A DNA stretch of 64,000 nucleotides from Catellatospora sp. TT07R-123. GTDB lineage: Bacteria > Actinomycetota > Actinomycetes > Mycobacteriales > Micromonosporaceae. Under the pieces are notes generated by a model, which was given only the letters and a program-made list of their open reading frames with translations, had not been told where the DNA came from and made no database searches. The translations under genes and the position numbers were made by a program. The stretch covers positions 3,844,001 through 3,908,000 of the forward strand of contig NZ_BNEM01000002.1 of NCBI RefSeq assembly GCF_018327705.1, written 5' to 3'. Shown here one piece after another: positions 42,177-49,606 of this stretch (position 1 is its first letter; each line of letters opens with the position of its first letter).

Positions 42177-42941
42177 ATGCAGACCTTCACCTCGTACGAC
42201 GGCACGTCCATCGCCTATCGCGTCTGGGAGGCGGCCGGCGACGCGCCGACCGTCGTCCTGCACCACGGCTTCGCCTCCTCGGCGACGGGCAACTGGGTGG
42301 TGACCGGGGTCGTGGACGCGCTCACCGCCGCCGGGCGCCGGGTGGTCGCCGTCGACGCGCGCGGGCACGGCGACTCGCAGAAGCACCACGACCCGGCGTA
42401 CTACGGCGAGAACGCCATGGCGCGCGACCTGGCCGCCCTGTTCGACCTGCTCGGGCTGGACCGGGTGGACCTGGTCGGCTACTCGATGGGCGGGGTCGTC
42501 GCGCTGGTCACGGCGGCGGCCGACCCGCGCGTACGCCGCCTGGTCGTCGGCGGGATCGGCGCCAGCGCCGCCGAGCAGGGCGGGGTGGACCGCGACGCGC
42601 TGCCCGGCGCGGCGCTGATCGAGGCGCTGCTGACCGACGACCCCGGCACCGTCACCGACGAGCGGGCGCTGGGGTTCCGGATGTTCGCCGAGGCGACCGG
42701 GGCCGACCGGCGCAGCCTGGCGGCGCAGGCGCGCGCGAGTCGCCATACCCCCATCGGGATGGACCGGATCGGGGTGCCGGCGCTGGTGCTGGCCGGGGCG
42801 GACGACTGGCTGGCGACGCGGCCGCACGTGCTGTCGTCGGCGCTGCCCGACGGCCGGTGCAAGGTGCTGGCCGGGGACCACCTGACGGTGGTGCGCAACC
42901 CGGAGTTCGCCGCCGCGATCGTGTCGTTCCTCGCCGGCTGA
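42177..42941 (+). CDS. alpha/beta hydrolase
   Basis: A 254-residue hydrolase of the classical fold. LHHGFASSATGNW is the oxyanion strand, the nucleophile elbow is LVGYSMGGVVALV with Ser, the acid Asp is in LVLAGADDWLAT and the His in LAGDHLTVVRNPEF. Similar enzymes hydrolyse esters or epoxides; substrate unknown. ATG 42177 gives MQTFTSYDGTSIAYRVWE; the open frame extends upstream without a ribosome site. It does not obviously belong to the sugar operons on either side. A very strong hairpin follows its stop. Confidence 0.87.
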   Translation: MQTFTSYDGTSIAYRVWEAAGDAPTVVLHHGFASSATGNWVVTGVVDALTAAGRRVVAVDARGHGDSQKHHDPAYYGENAMARDLAALFDLLGLDRVDLVGYSMGGVVALVTAAADPRVRRLVVGGIGASAAEQGGVDRDALPGAALIEALLTDDPGTVTDERALGFRMFAEATGADRRSLAAQARASRHTPIGMDRIGVPALVLAGADDWLATRPHVLSSALPDGRCKVLAGDHLTVVRNPEFAAAIVSFLAG

Positions 42942-42985
42942 GGTGGGGAAGGGCACCTTCGCCGACGAAGGTGCCCTTCCCCACC
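42942..42985. terminator. bidirectional 20-bp-stem terminator
   Basis: Perfect 20-bp stem starting ggtggggaagggcaccttcg with a 4-base loop, starting directly behind the hydrolase stop and ending 6 bases from the ABC permease stop. It shares the aagggcacctt core with the terminator at 56678-56725. Confidence 0.88.
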
Positions 42986-42991
42986 GCACGG

Positions 42992-43909
42992 TCAGCCCTT
43001 GATCGCTCCGGCGATGACGCCCTTGGTGAAGTGGCGCTGGATGAACGGGTACACGATCACGATCGGGATCAGCACCACGATCACGACCGCCATCTTCACG
43101 GCCAGGCTCGGCGGGGCGTTGAACCCGATCGCGGGCGGCGACCCGATGCCCGCCGGGCTCTGCCCGGCCAGGATGTACGCCTGGAGCACCTGCTGCGCGA
43201 CGTGGTCCTCAGAGTTGTTCAGGTACAGCACCGCGTTGAAGTACATGTTCCAGTAGCCGACGGCGTAGAACAGGCCCACCACGGCGACGACCGCCTTGGA
43301 CAGCGGCAGCACGATCCGCCCGAGGATCGCCCACTCGCCCGCGCCGTCGATGCGGGCGCTGTCGAGCAGCTCGGCGGGGATGCCCATGAAGAACTGGCGC
43401 ACCACCACCAGGTTGAACGCGTTGACCGCGGCGGGCAGGATCAGCGCCCAGTGCGAGTCCTTCAGCCCGAGGCTGGTCACCAGCAGGTAGCTGGGGATCA
43501 GGCCCGGCCCGACCAGGAACGTGATCAGGAAGAACAGCAGCAGCGGCCGGTGCCACAGGCTGCCCGGCCGGGACAGGCCGTACGCGGCGAGCACGGTGCA
43601 GCCCAGGCTGAGCGCGGTGCCGACCAGGGTGACCAGCGTGCTGCGCCACACCGCCCCGGACACCTCGCCCCGCGTGAAGATCAGTACGTACGCCGAGACG
43701 TCGAAGTCGCGGGGCCAGAACACCATCCCGCCCGCGTCCGCGATCGCCTTCTTCGACGCGAAGCTGGTGACCAGCACCGACCACATCGGAATGAGCACGG
43801 CCAGCACGACCGCGCTGAGCACCGCACCCTTGAGCAGCCGGCCGACCAGCGTCGGGGGCTCCTCCCAGGCGGCGCGCTCGGAGCGGCGCGACTTGGTGAA
43901 CAGGCTCAT
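42992..43909 (-). CDS. carbohydrate ABC transporter permease (MalG/YtcP type)
   Basis: A 305-residue inner-membrane permease with six spans. The EAA loop for the ATPase contact reads GIPAELLDSARIDGAGEWAI in the fourth cytoplasmic loop, and a typical end PFIQRHFTKGVIAGAIKG. It is the second permease of a three-gene importer. Its ATG at 43909 overlaps the preceding permease stop (ATGA). No ATPase gene is in the operon, as is usual for actinobacterial CUT1 importers that share MsiK. Confidence 0.93.
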   Translation of the reverse strand: MSLFTKSRRSERAAWEEPPTLVGRLLKGAVLSAVVLAVLIPMWSVLVTSFASKKAIADAGGMVFWPRDFDVSAYVLIFTRGEVSGAVWRSTLVTLVGTALSLGCTVLAAYGLSRPGSLWHRPLLLFFLITFLVGPGLIPSYLLVTSLGLKDSHWALILPAAVNAFNLVVVRQFFMGIPAELLDSARIDGAGEWAILGRIVLPLSKAVVAVVGLFYAVGYWNMYFNAVLYLNNSEDHVAQQVLQAYILAGQSPAGIGSPPAIGFNAPPSLAVKMAVVIVVLIPIVIVYPFIQRHFTKGVIAGAIKG

Positions 43910-44922
43910 GATCGGGTGAACACCCCCTGCCCGCCGAAGCGGTGCGCGAGCCGGTTGGCGATCAGGATCAGCACCAGGCCGATGGCGGCCTTGAACAGGC
44001 CGGCCGCGGCGCCGACGCCGTAGTCCTGGGTCACCAGGCCCAGGTAGTACACGTAGGTGTCGAGCACCTCGGCCGCCTGCCGCCCGACCGCGTTGCGCTG
44101 CAGGATGAACTGCTCGAAGCCGACCGACAGCGAGTTGCCCAGCTGGAGGATCAGCAGCAGGATGACGACCGGCCGCAGGCCGGGCAGGGTCACGTGCCAC
44201 AGCCGCCGCCAGCGGCCGGCGCCGTCGGAGGCGGCCGCCTCGTACAGGCTCTGGTCGATCGAGGTGAGCGCGGCCAGGAACACGATGGTGCCCCAGCCGA
44301 CGTCCTTCCACAGCGACTCGGTGCTGACCAGCACGATGAACGTGTGCGGGTCGGTCATCACGTCCCACGGCTGCACGCCGTGGTCGCGCAGCACCTGCGC
44401 CAGCAGGCCCGCACCGCCCAGCATCTGCACGAAGAACGTGACCACCAGCACCCAGCTGAAGAAGTGCGGCAGGTAGACCACGGTCTGGATGAACGAGCGC
44501 AGCCGCCGCGACACCACGCTGTTGAGCAGGATCGCCAGCGCGATCGGCAGCGGGAAGAAGAACACCAGCTGGAACGAGGTGATCGCCAGCGTGTTGCGCA
44601 GCGCGTCCCAGAACTGCGAGTCGCGGAACAGCTCGGCGAAGTTGGTGAAGCCGATCCACGGGCTGTTGGCGATCGCCTCGACCGCGGTGTCGCCGGACCA
44701 CTGGTCGTAGTCCTTGAAGGCCACGACGTTGCCCAGCGTGGGGAGGTAGTGGAACACCAGCAGCAGCAGCGCCGCGGGCGCCGTCATCAGCAGCAGGGTC
44801 CGGTCGCGCCGCCAGCGGGCGGCGAAGGAGCTGCGGCGGCGCGGGGTCGCCCGCGCCGCCTCAGCCGGGGGTACGGGAAGGGGCCGGGCCTGCACAGACC
44901 CGGCCGCCTCTGTAGTGCTCAC
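43906..44922 (-). CDS. carbohydrate ABC transporter permease (LplB/UgpA type)
   Basis: A 338-residue permease with six spans, preceded by a basic cytoplasmic N terminus (RATPRRRSSFAARWRRD). The EAA loop is SIDQSLYEAAASDGAGRWRR. Features such as the KDYDQW segment near the first loop resemble the LplB/YteP subgroup that works with lipoproteins of the LplA/YtcQ type. GTG start at 44922, 10 bp after the binding protein stop. Confidence 0.93.
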   Translation of the reverse strand: MSTTEAAGSVQARPLPVPPAEAARATPRRRSSFAARWRRDRTLLLMTAPAALLLLVFHYLPTLGNVVAFKDYDQWSGDTAVEAIANSPWIGFTNFAELFRDSQFWDALRNTLAITSFQLVFFFPLPIALAILLNSVVSRRLRSFIQTVVYLPHFFSWVLVVTFFVQMLGGAGLLAQVLRDHGVQPWDVMTDPHTFIVLVSTESLWKDVGWGTIVFLAALTSIDQSLYEAAASDGAGRWRRLWHVTLPGLRPVVILLLILQLGNSLSVGFEQFILQRNAVGRQAAEVLDTYVYYLGLVTQDYGVGAAAGLFKAAIGLVLILIANRLAHRFGGQGVFTRS

Positions 44923-44932
44923 TGCTCAGCCC

Positions 44933-46600
44933 TCATCGGCCCGCGTCGCTCAGCGCCTTCGCCATGAAGGCCCGGCCGTCCTCGCCGCCGCCGTCACGCC
45001 ACTCCTTGAGCACCGTGTCGAGGTCGGACAGCGGACGGCGCCCCCGGACGATGTCCGTGATCTTGTCCTCGGTCGGCTGCTTCACCTTCACATAACCCGC
45101 CGGCATCTCCAGCTTGATCCCGCGCCACGGGTCCACCTCGATGTGCTGGACGGCGGCGTTCCCCCAGTTGATCAGGTCGGTGACGAAGCCGGGAACCCGC
45201 GCGTCGAACTTGATGGTCGGCGCGGTGCCCGCCAGGAACCGGAACTGGTCGGCCTTCTCCTTGCCGAGCAGGTCGTTTCCGGCCGGCCAGCCGTCGGCGC
45301 CCTTGGTGAAGTGGGTGCCCTCGACGCCGTACTCGATGAGCTGGAACTCCTTGGTGCCCAGCGGCGCCGCGATGTAGTTCAGCACGCGCAGGATCTCCTC
45401 GGTCTTCTCCTTGCCGAGGCCCTTCTTGACGAAGGTGAAGAAGATCGGGTCGCCCGAGCCGTGCACCAGCGGCTTGCCGCCGTCGGCGGCGAAGAACGGC
45501 ACCGGCTGCATGTTGAAGGCCGGGGTCACCTTCTGCTGCTCGGCCTGCATGCCGAGCCAGGCGCCCACCCCGTCCTGGATCATCACGATCTTGCCGCCGC
45601 TGAACAGCAGCTTCGCGTCGGCACCCTTGCTGGCGACGACCTCGGGGTGGACCAGTCCGTCCTTGAAGATCTTGACCAGGAACTCCAGCGCGGCCTTGAA
45701 CTCCTCGGTCTCGTACTTGAACTCGACCTTGCCGCCCTTGCTGCGCCAGCCCTCCTTCGCGCCCGGCACCCGGAAGATCATCTCAACCATGGCCTGGATG
45801 TCGTTGAAGGCCCACACGCCCTTGTCGGCGTTGGTGACCGCCTTGCCGAACGCGTACAGCTCGTCGGCGGTCTTCGGGATCGTCGCCCCGAGCCCGTCGG
45901 TGAGGTCCTTGCGGTAGAACAGCGCCCACGGGTACGGGCCGTCGGTCGGCCACGGCACCGCCATCAGCCGCTGGTTCCACACCGCGTTCGACCAGGCCAC
46001 CGTCGGCAGGTTCGCCAGCATCGCGTACGGCAGCGCCTTGTCACCGGACAGGTGGTCGGTCAGGTCCTCGAACAGCGCCTTGGCCGCGTCCGAGAAGTTG
46101 GGGATCTTGCCGATCTCCCAGCTCGGGATGCACAGCACGTCGGGGATGTCCCGGGCGCCCATGATGGTGTTGAGCTTGTCGGCGTACGTGTTGCCGTCCT
46201 GGATGCCCGGCGTGACGATCGCGCCCAGCTCCGTGTTGATCGCGTCGACGTACGCGTTCTGGCCCGGCCCCTTCGGCACGGTCCCCCAGTACGGCGTCAT
46301 CGTGGTGATGGTGCTGCCGCGACCGGGCTTGTCGGTGATCGCCCCGACCAGGTTCGCCGGGTACTTCGTGAAGCCGTTGGCGACCGGCGAGGTGCCCTTG
46401 ATGTCGGGCTGCACCAGGTCGAGCGGCTTGAACTTGGGCAGCACGGCCGACAGCTTGTCGACCTCCGCCGCCGAGCCGGTGTCGGCCGCCTTCTCGGTGC
46501 AGCCGGCCAGAGCGCCGCCGCTGGCGGCGGCGACCGCTCCCAACCCCACCAGGGTGAGGAACGTCCGCCGGTTCGCCGTGCCCGGGAGGGGGTGGTCCAC
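44933..46600 (-). CDS. extracellular sugar-binding lipoprotein of the ABC importer
   Basis: A 555-residue solute-binding protein of the large LplA/YtcQ-type group. The N terminus NRRTFLTLVGLGAVAAASGG is Tat-like with an RR pair, and LAGC puts the lipid-modified Cys at residue 34. The domain then follows with WPTDGPYPWALFYRKDL, GGKIVMIQDGVGAWLG and other aromatic-rich segments for glycan binding. Probably captures plant oligosaccharides. GTG start with GGGAG upstream. First gene of the operon; ROK repressor divergent. Confidence 0.93.
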   Translation of the reverse strand: MDHPLPGTANRRTFLTLVGLGAVAAASGGALAGCTEKAADTGSAAEVDKLSAVLPKFKPLDLVQPDIKGTSPVANGFTKYPANLVGAITDKPGRGSTITTMTPYWGTVPKGPGQNAYVDAINTELGAIVTPGIQDGNTYADKLNTIMGARDIPDVLCIPSWEIGKIPNFSDAAKALFEDLTDHLSGDKALPYAMLANLPTVAWSNAVWNQRLMAVPWPTDGPYPWALFYRKDLTDGLGATIPKTADELYAFGKAVTNADKGVWAFNDIQAMVEMIFRVPGAKEGWRSKGGKVEFKYETEEFKAALEFLVKIFKDGLVHPEVVASKGADAKLLFSGGKIVMIQDGVGAWLGMQAEQQKVTPAFNMQPVPFFAADGGKPLVHGSGDPIFFTFVKKGLGKEKTEEILRVLNYIAAPLGTKEFQLIEYGVEGTHFTKGADGWPAGNDLLGKEKADQFRFLAGTAPTIKFDARVPGFVTDLINWGNAAVQHIEVDPWRGIKLEMPAGYVKVKQPTEDKITDIVRGRRPLSDLDTVLKEWRDGGGEDGRAFMAKALSDAGR

Positions 46601-46663
46601 GGCGTACTCCCTTCGTCGAAATTCAGGATCAGGGCAAAGTCGCCCCGCTGGGCTCGGGGCGGG

Positions 46664-46694
46664 CTACATTTAATTCGTCTGGCGACTAAACAAA
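46664..46694 (-). promoter_or_regulatory. probable ROK operator shared with the GH42/GH31 region
   Basis: Read on the minus strand this block starts TTTGTTTAG and ends TAAATGTAG, matching 38102-38132 in both ends and length (31 bases). It lies in the 200-bp gap between the binding protein and the ROK gene. Confidence 0.5.
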
Positions 46695-46705
46695 TTAGCG
46701 GAAGG

Positions 46706-46733
46706 TGGCAGCGCTTACAAGGGAGCGCTTCCA
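46706..46733. promoter_or_regulatory. two adjoining LacI-type boxes
   Basis: TGGCAGCGCTTACA (46706-46719) and AGGGAGCGCTTCCA (46720-46733) abut head to tail. The second resembles the CebR box TGGGAGCGCTCCCA and is nearly the same as the box in front of GH9 (53638-53651). They lie in front of the ABC operon and the ROK gene. Confidence 0.65.
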
Positions 46734-46800
46734 TGCGGGCGGCGAACGCCGGTCATACGGCATGATGGTGCGACTACCGCAGCGAGTCCGGAGGGCACAC

Positions 46801-48021
46801 GTGATCACGATGCAGCGGGGGCCGCAGCCGGCGGACTTCGCCGACGTGAGGGCCACCAACCTCGCCGTCGTGCTGCGCTACGTGCGTGGCAACGCGCCCT
46901 GCTCCCGTGCGGAGATAGCCGCTGCCACCGGCTTGAACAAGGCCACGGTGTCCAGCCTCGTCGCCGACCTGATCGAGCGGCGGCTGCTGCGGGAGACGGG
47001 CCTGACCGAGCACCGCATCGGCCGCCCGGCCACCATGCTGATGCTCGACGGCTCACCATACGCCGCGATCGGCATCGAGGTGAATGCCGACTATCTGACC
47101 GCCGTCGCCATCGACCTCGGCGGCACCCAGGTGCTCTCCTGGCGCCGGTCCTTCCCCGGCCTGGCCGCGAGCCCCGCCCAGGCCGCCACCGCCATCGCCG
47201 CGCTGGGCCGCCGCGCCGTCAACCGCGTGGTCAAGGACGGCCGCCGCGTGCTCGGGCTGACCGTCGGCGTGCCCGGCCTGGTCGACGCCGACGGCGTCGT
47301 CACCCTCGCCCGCAACCTGGGCTGGCGCGACGTCAACCTGCGCGGGGCGCTCACCCGGGCCCTCGGCGACCCCGACTTCCCGGTCCGCGTCGACAACGAC
47401 GCCAACCTCGCCGTGCTGGCCGAATCGCGGTACGGCGCCCACGCCGGCACCGGCAACCTCGTCTACCTCACCGGCGAGGTCGGCATCGGCGCCGGGATCA
47501 TCGCCGACGGCCGCCTGCTGCGGGGGCACCGCGGCTTCCCCGGCGAGATCGGGCACATCAGCCTCGACCCCAACGGCCCCGCCTGCCCGTGCGGGCGCCG
47601 CGGCTGCCTGGAGGCGGTCGCCGGGATCGCGGCCATCGTGTCCCGGGTCATCCCCGAGGCGACCAGCGACGGCGAGCTCACCGACCTCCAGCCCGAGATC
47701 GACGAGGTGGTGCGGCGGGCCCGCGCCAACGACCCGGCCGCGCTGGCGGCCCTCACCGAGGTCGGCCACGGCCTGGGCCAGGGCGTGTCGATGATCGCCG
47801 ACCTGCTCGACCCCGAGGTGATCGTCCTCGGCGGCTACTTCGTCCCGCTCGCCCCGTGGCTCCTGCCCGCCGTCGAAGCCGAGCTCGCCTCCCGCCGGAT
47901 CGCCCCCGACCTGGGCAGCCCCCAGGTCACGGCCTCCATCCTCGACCACGGCGCAGCCGCCACCGGCGGCGCCGCCACCGTCCTCGACCACGTCGACGAA
48001 GGCCACCTCCCCACCCCCTGA
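46801..48021 (+). CDS. ROK-family transcriptional repressor
   Basis: A 406-residue regulator: N-terminal winged helix (NLAVVLRYVRGNAPCSRAEI, then AAATGLNKATVSSLVADLIE) and a C-terminal ROK kinase-like domain with IGIEVNADYLTAVAIDLGG, the VDNDANLAVLAESRYGAHAG block and the zinc motif GHISLDPNGPACPCGRRGCL (C-x-C-x4-C). The loss of the catalytic DxGxT loop is typical of repressors. GTG at 46801 has GGAGGG at good distance; an in-frame ATG at 46810 is also possible. Divergent from the sugar importer, which it probably controls. Confidence 0.93.
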   Translation: MITMQRGPQPADFADVRATNLAVVLRYVRGNAPCSRAEIAAATGLNKATVSSLVADLIERRLLRETGLTEHRIGRPATMLMLDGSPYAAIGIEVNADYLTAVAIDLGGTQVLSWRRSFPGLAASPAQAATAIAALGRRAVNRVVKDGRRVLGLTVGVPGLVDADGVVTLARNLGWRDVNLRGALTRALGDPDFPVRVDNDANLAVLAESRYGAHAGTGNLVYLTGEVGIGAGIIADGRLLRGHRGFPGEIGHISLDPNGPACPCGRRGCLEAVAGIAAIVSRVIPEATSDGELTDLQPEIDEVVRRARANDPAALAALTEVGHGLGQGVSMIADLLDPEVIVLGGYFVPLAPWLLPAVEAELASRRIAPDLGSPQVTASILDHGAAATGGAATVLDHVDEGHLPTP

Positions 48022-48049
48022 GCCCCACCCTCCCCGCCGCCGAACCCTG

Positions 48050-48170
48050 AAGATCGCCGTTTCGGGGCACAAAGTGCTGCTTGAGCGCAGGTTTTGACCG
48101 CAACCCGCGATCACCCCCGAGATCGCCCGACGACACTCCGTCGAACACGGCCATAAGTTCATGATCGACG
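48050..48170. repeat. dispersed repeat family 2, copy C
   Basis: Starts gaagatcgccgtttcgggg, continues through a cacaaagtgctgcttgagcg segment like that of copy A, then tgaccgcaacccgcgatcac as in copy D, and ends with the tccgtcgaacacggccataag core (48138-48157 and on). It fills half of the 240-bp gap behind the ROK gene. Confidence 0.85.
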
Positions 48171-48261
48171 GGAAAGGCGGGGCGGTGGCGGTGCGGATGG
48201 GGGTCGCGGGTCGTTGAAAGGGTGTAAATCGGAAATAAACCGTTAATGGAGTGCGGCGGGT

Positions 48262-49278
48262 ATGGGCAACGAGCGGCCGGTCTTCGTCGTGGGCTGTCCC
48301 CGCTCCGGGACCACGATGCTGCAGCTCATGCTGCACGCCCACCCCCGGATCGCGATTCCGCCGGAGACGCGCTTCCTGCTGCGCGCGTACGCCGACCGGG
48401 CGCGGTACGGCGACCTCGCCGACCCCGCCAACCGCCGCCGCCTCGCCGAGTGGATCACCACCGGCAAGACCTCCTTCGCCGACCTCGGCCTGGACCCCGC
48501 CGCGACGGTCGAGGAGATCGCCGCCGCCGCGCCGACCCTGGGCAGCGCCCTGGGCACGGTCTTCCAGGCGTACGCCCGGCGGTTCGGCAAGGCCCGGTGG
48601 GGGGACAAGCGGCCCGCGTACCTCAACAACCTGGACGTGGTGCGGCGGCTGTTCCCGGACGCGCAGATCGTCAACATCGTGCGCGACGGCCGCGACTGCA
48701 TCGCCTCGATCCGCGAGACCCCCTGGTACGACAAGGACGTCTGCCACGCGATCTCCGACTGGGCGCGGGCGATGGACAGTTCGGCCCGTGCCCGGCGCAT
48801 CCTGCCCGCCGACTCCTATCACGAGCTGCGCTACGAGGAGCTGGTGGCCGAGCCGGAGCAGGTGCTGCGGCAGCTGTGCGCGTTCCTCGGCGAGCCGTAC
48901 GACCCGGCGATGGCCGAGCCCGCCCGCGTCGCGGAGGTGGCCGTGCCCAGCCGCAAGAGCTGGCACCGGCTCACCCGGGAACCGGTGACCAGCCAGCGGG
49001 TCGGCAGCTGGCGGGAGCGGCTCCAGCCGTGGGAGATCGCGCTGTGCGAGGCGGTGGCGGGCAGGCATCTGGCCGCGCAGGGCTACCAGCTGTCGGTGGG
49101 CATCCCGTCGGTGTGGCACGGGCCGGCCCTGGCGCACCGGCTGCACTATCCGCTGCGGGACGCGCCACGGTGGACGCTGCCCACCCGACGACTCGCCACT
49201 GAGCTGCGTGAACGTTTCGCCGAGCCGGAGTCGTTGGCCTATCAGGCGCCGGGAGCCGCGCCGGTCCTTTCCCGATGA
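48262..49278 (+). CDS. sulfotransferase family protein
   Basis: A 338-residue sulfotransferase. The PAPS 5'-phosphosulfate loop reads VVGCPRSGTTMLQLML at the N terminus and the 3'-phosphate loop is IVNIVRDGRDCIASI, both well conserved; ELRYEELVAEPEQVLRQLCAF is the usual C-terminal helix. It transfers a sulfo group to an unknown acceptor, perhaps a glycan, lipid or natural product. It lies between sugar operons without a partner gene. ATG 48262. Confidence 0.9.
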   Translation: MGNERPVFVVGCPRSGTTMLQLMLHAHPRIAIPPETRFLLRAYADRARYGDLADPANRRRLAEWITTGKTSFADLGLDPAATVEEIAAAAPTLGSALGTVFQAYARRFGKARWGDKRPAYLNNLDVVRRLFPDAQIVNIVRDGRDCIASIRETPWYDKDVCHAISDWARAMDSSARARRILPADSYHELRYEELVAEPEQVLRQLCAFLGEPYDPAMAEPARVAEVAVPSRKSWHRLTREPVTSQRVGSWRERLQPWEIALCEAVAGRHLAAQGYQLSVGIPSVWHGPALAHRLHYPLRDAPRWTLPTRRLATELRERFAEPESLAYQAPGAAPVLSR

Positions 49279-49386
49279 CGGTCGCGCCGGGGCCCTTGAC
49301 GGCACGGGCGCCCGCGCGGTAAACCTCAGGGACTCTGTTCGAAACATCTCGGCAACCGTGTCGGACAGGGTTTCTTTCGCACCGTC

Positions 49387-49402
49387 GTCGAAGCGCTTCG
49401 AC
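49387..49402. promoter_or_regulatory. LacI-type operator, first of two in front of GH3
   Basis: GTCGAAGCGCTTCGAC, a 16-bp perfect palindrome. The second copy is 73 bp downstream, so both lie on about the same face of the DNA after seven turns. The 328-bp gap 49279-49606 contains these and no other structure I recognise. Confidence 0.75.
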
Positions 49403-49458
49403 ATCACTCGCAGCAGGTGACCGTGCCCGCCTCCACCGGGCGACCCACCCGCCGCGTA

Positions 49459-49476
49459 CGTCGAAGCGCTTCGACG
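49459..49476. promoter_or_regulatory. LacI-type operator, second of two in front of GH3
   Basis: CGTCGAAGCGCTTCGACG, an 18-bp perfect palindrome containing the same 16-bp core. Confidence 0.75.
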
Positions 49477-49606
49477 AGCCGGTGACGGGAGCGAGCACGC
49501 GCACCACCGCACACCCACTCCACGGACCCGATCCCCCACTCCGGCGGCCCGCCCTCCCGGCCGCCACAGCAATTTCCGACCGTCCGCCCAGACGAAGGAA
49601 AAACCG

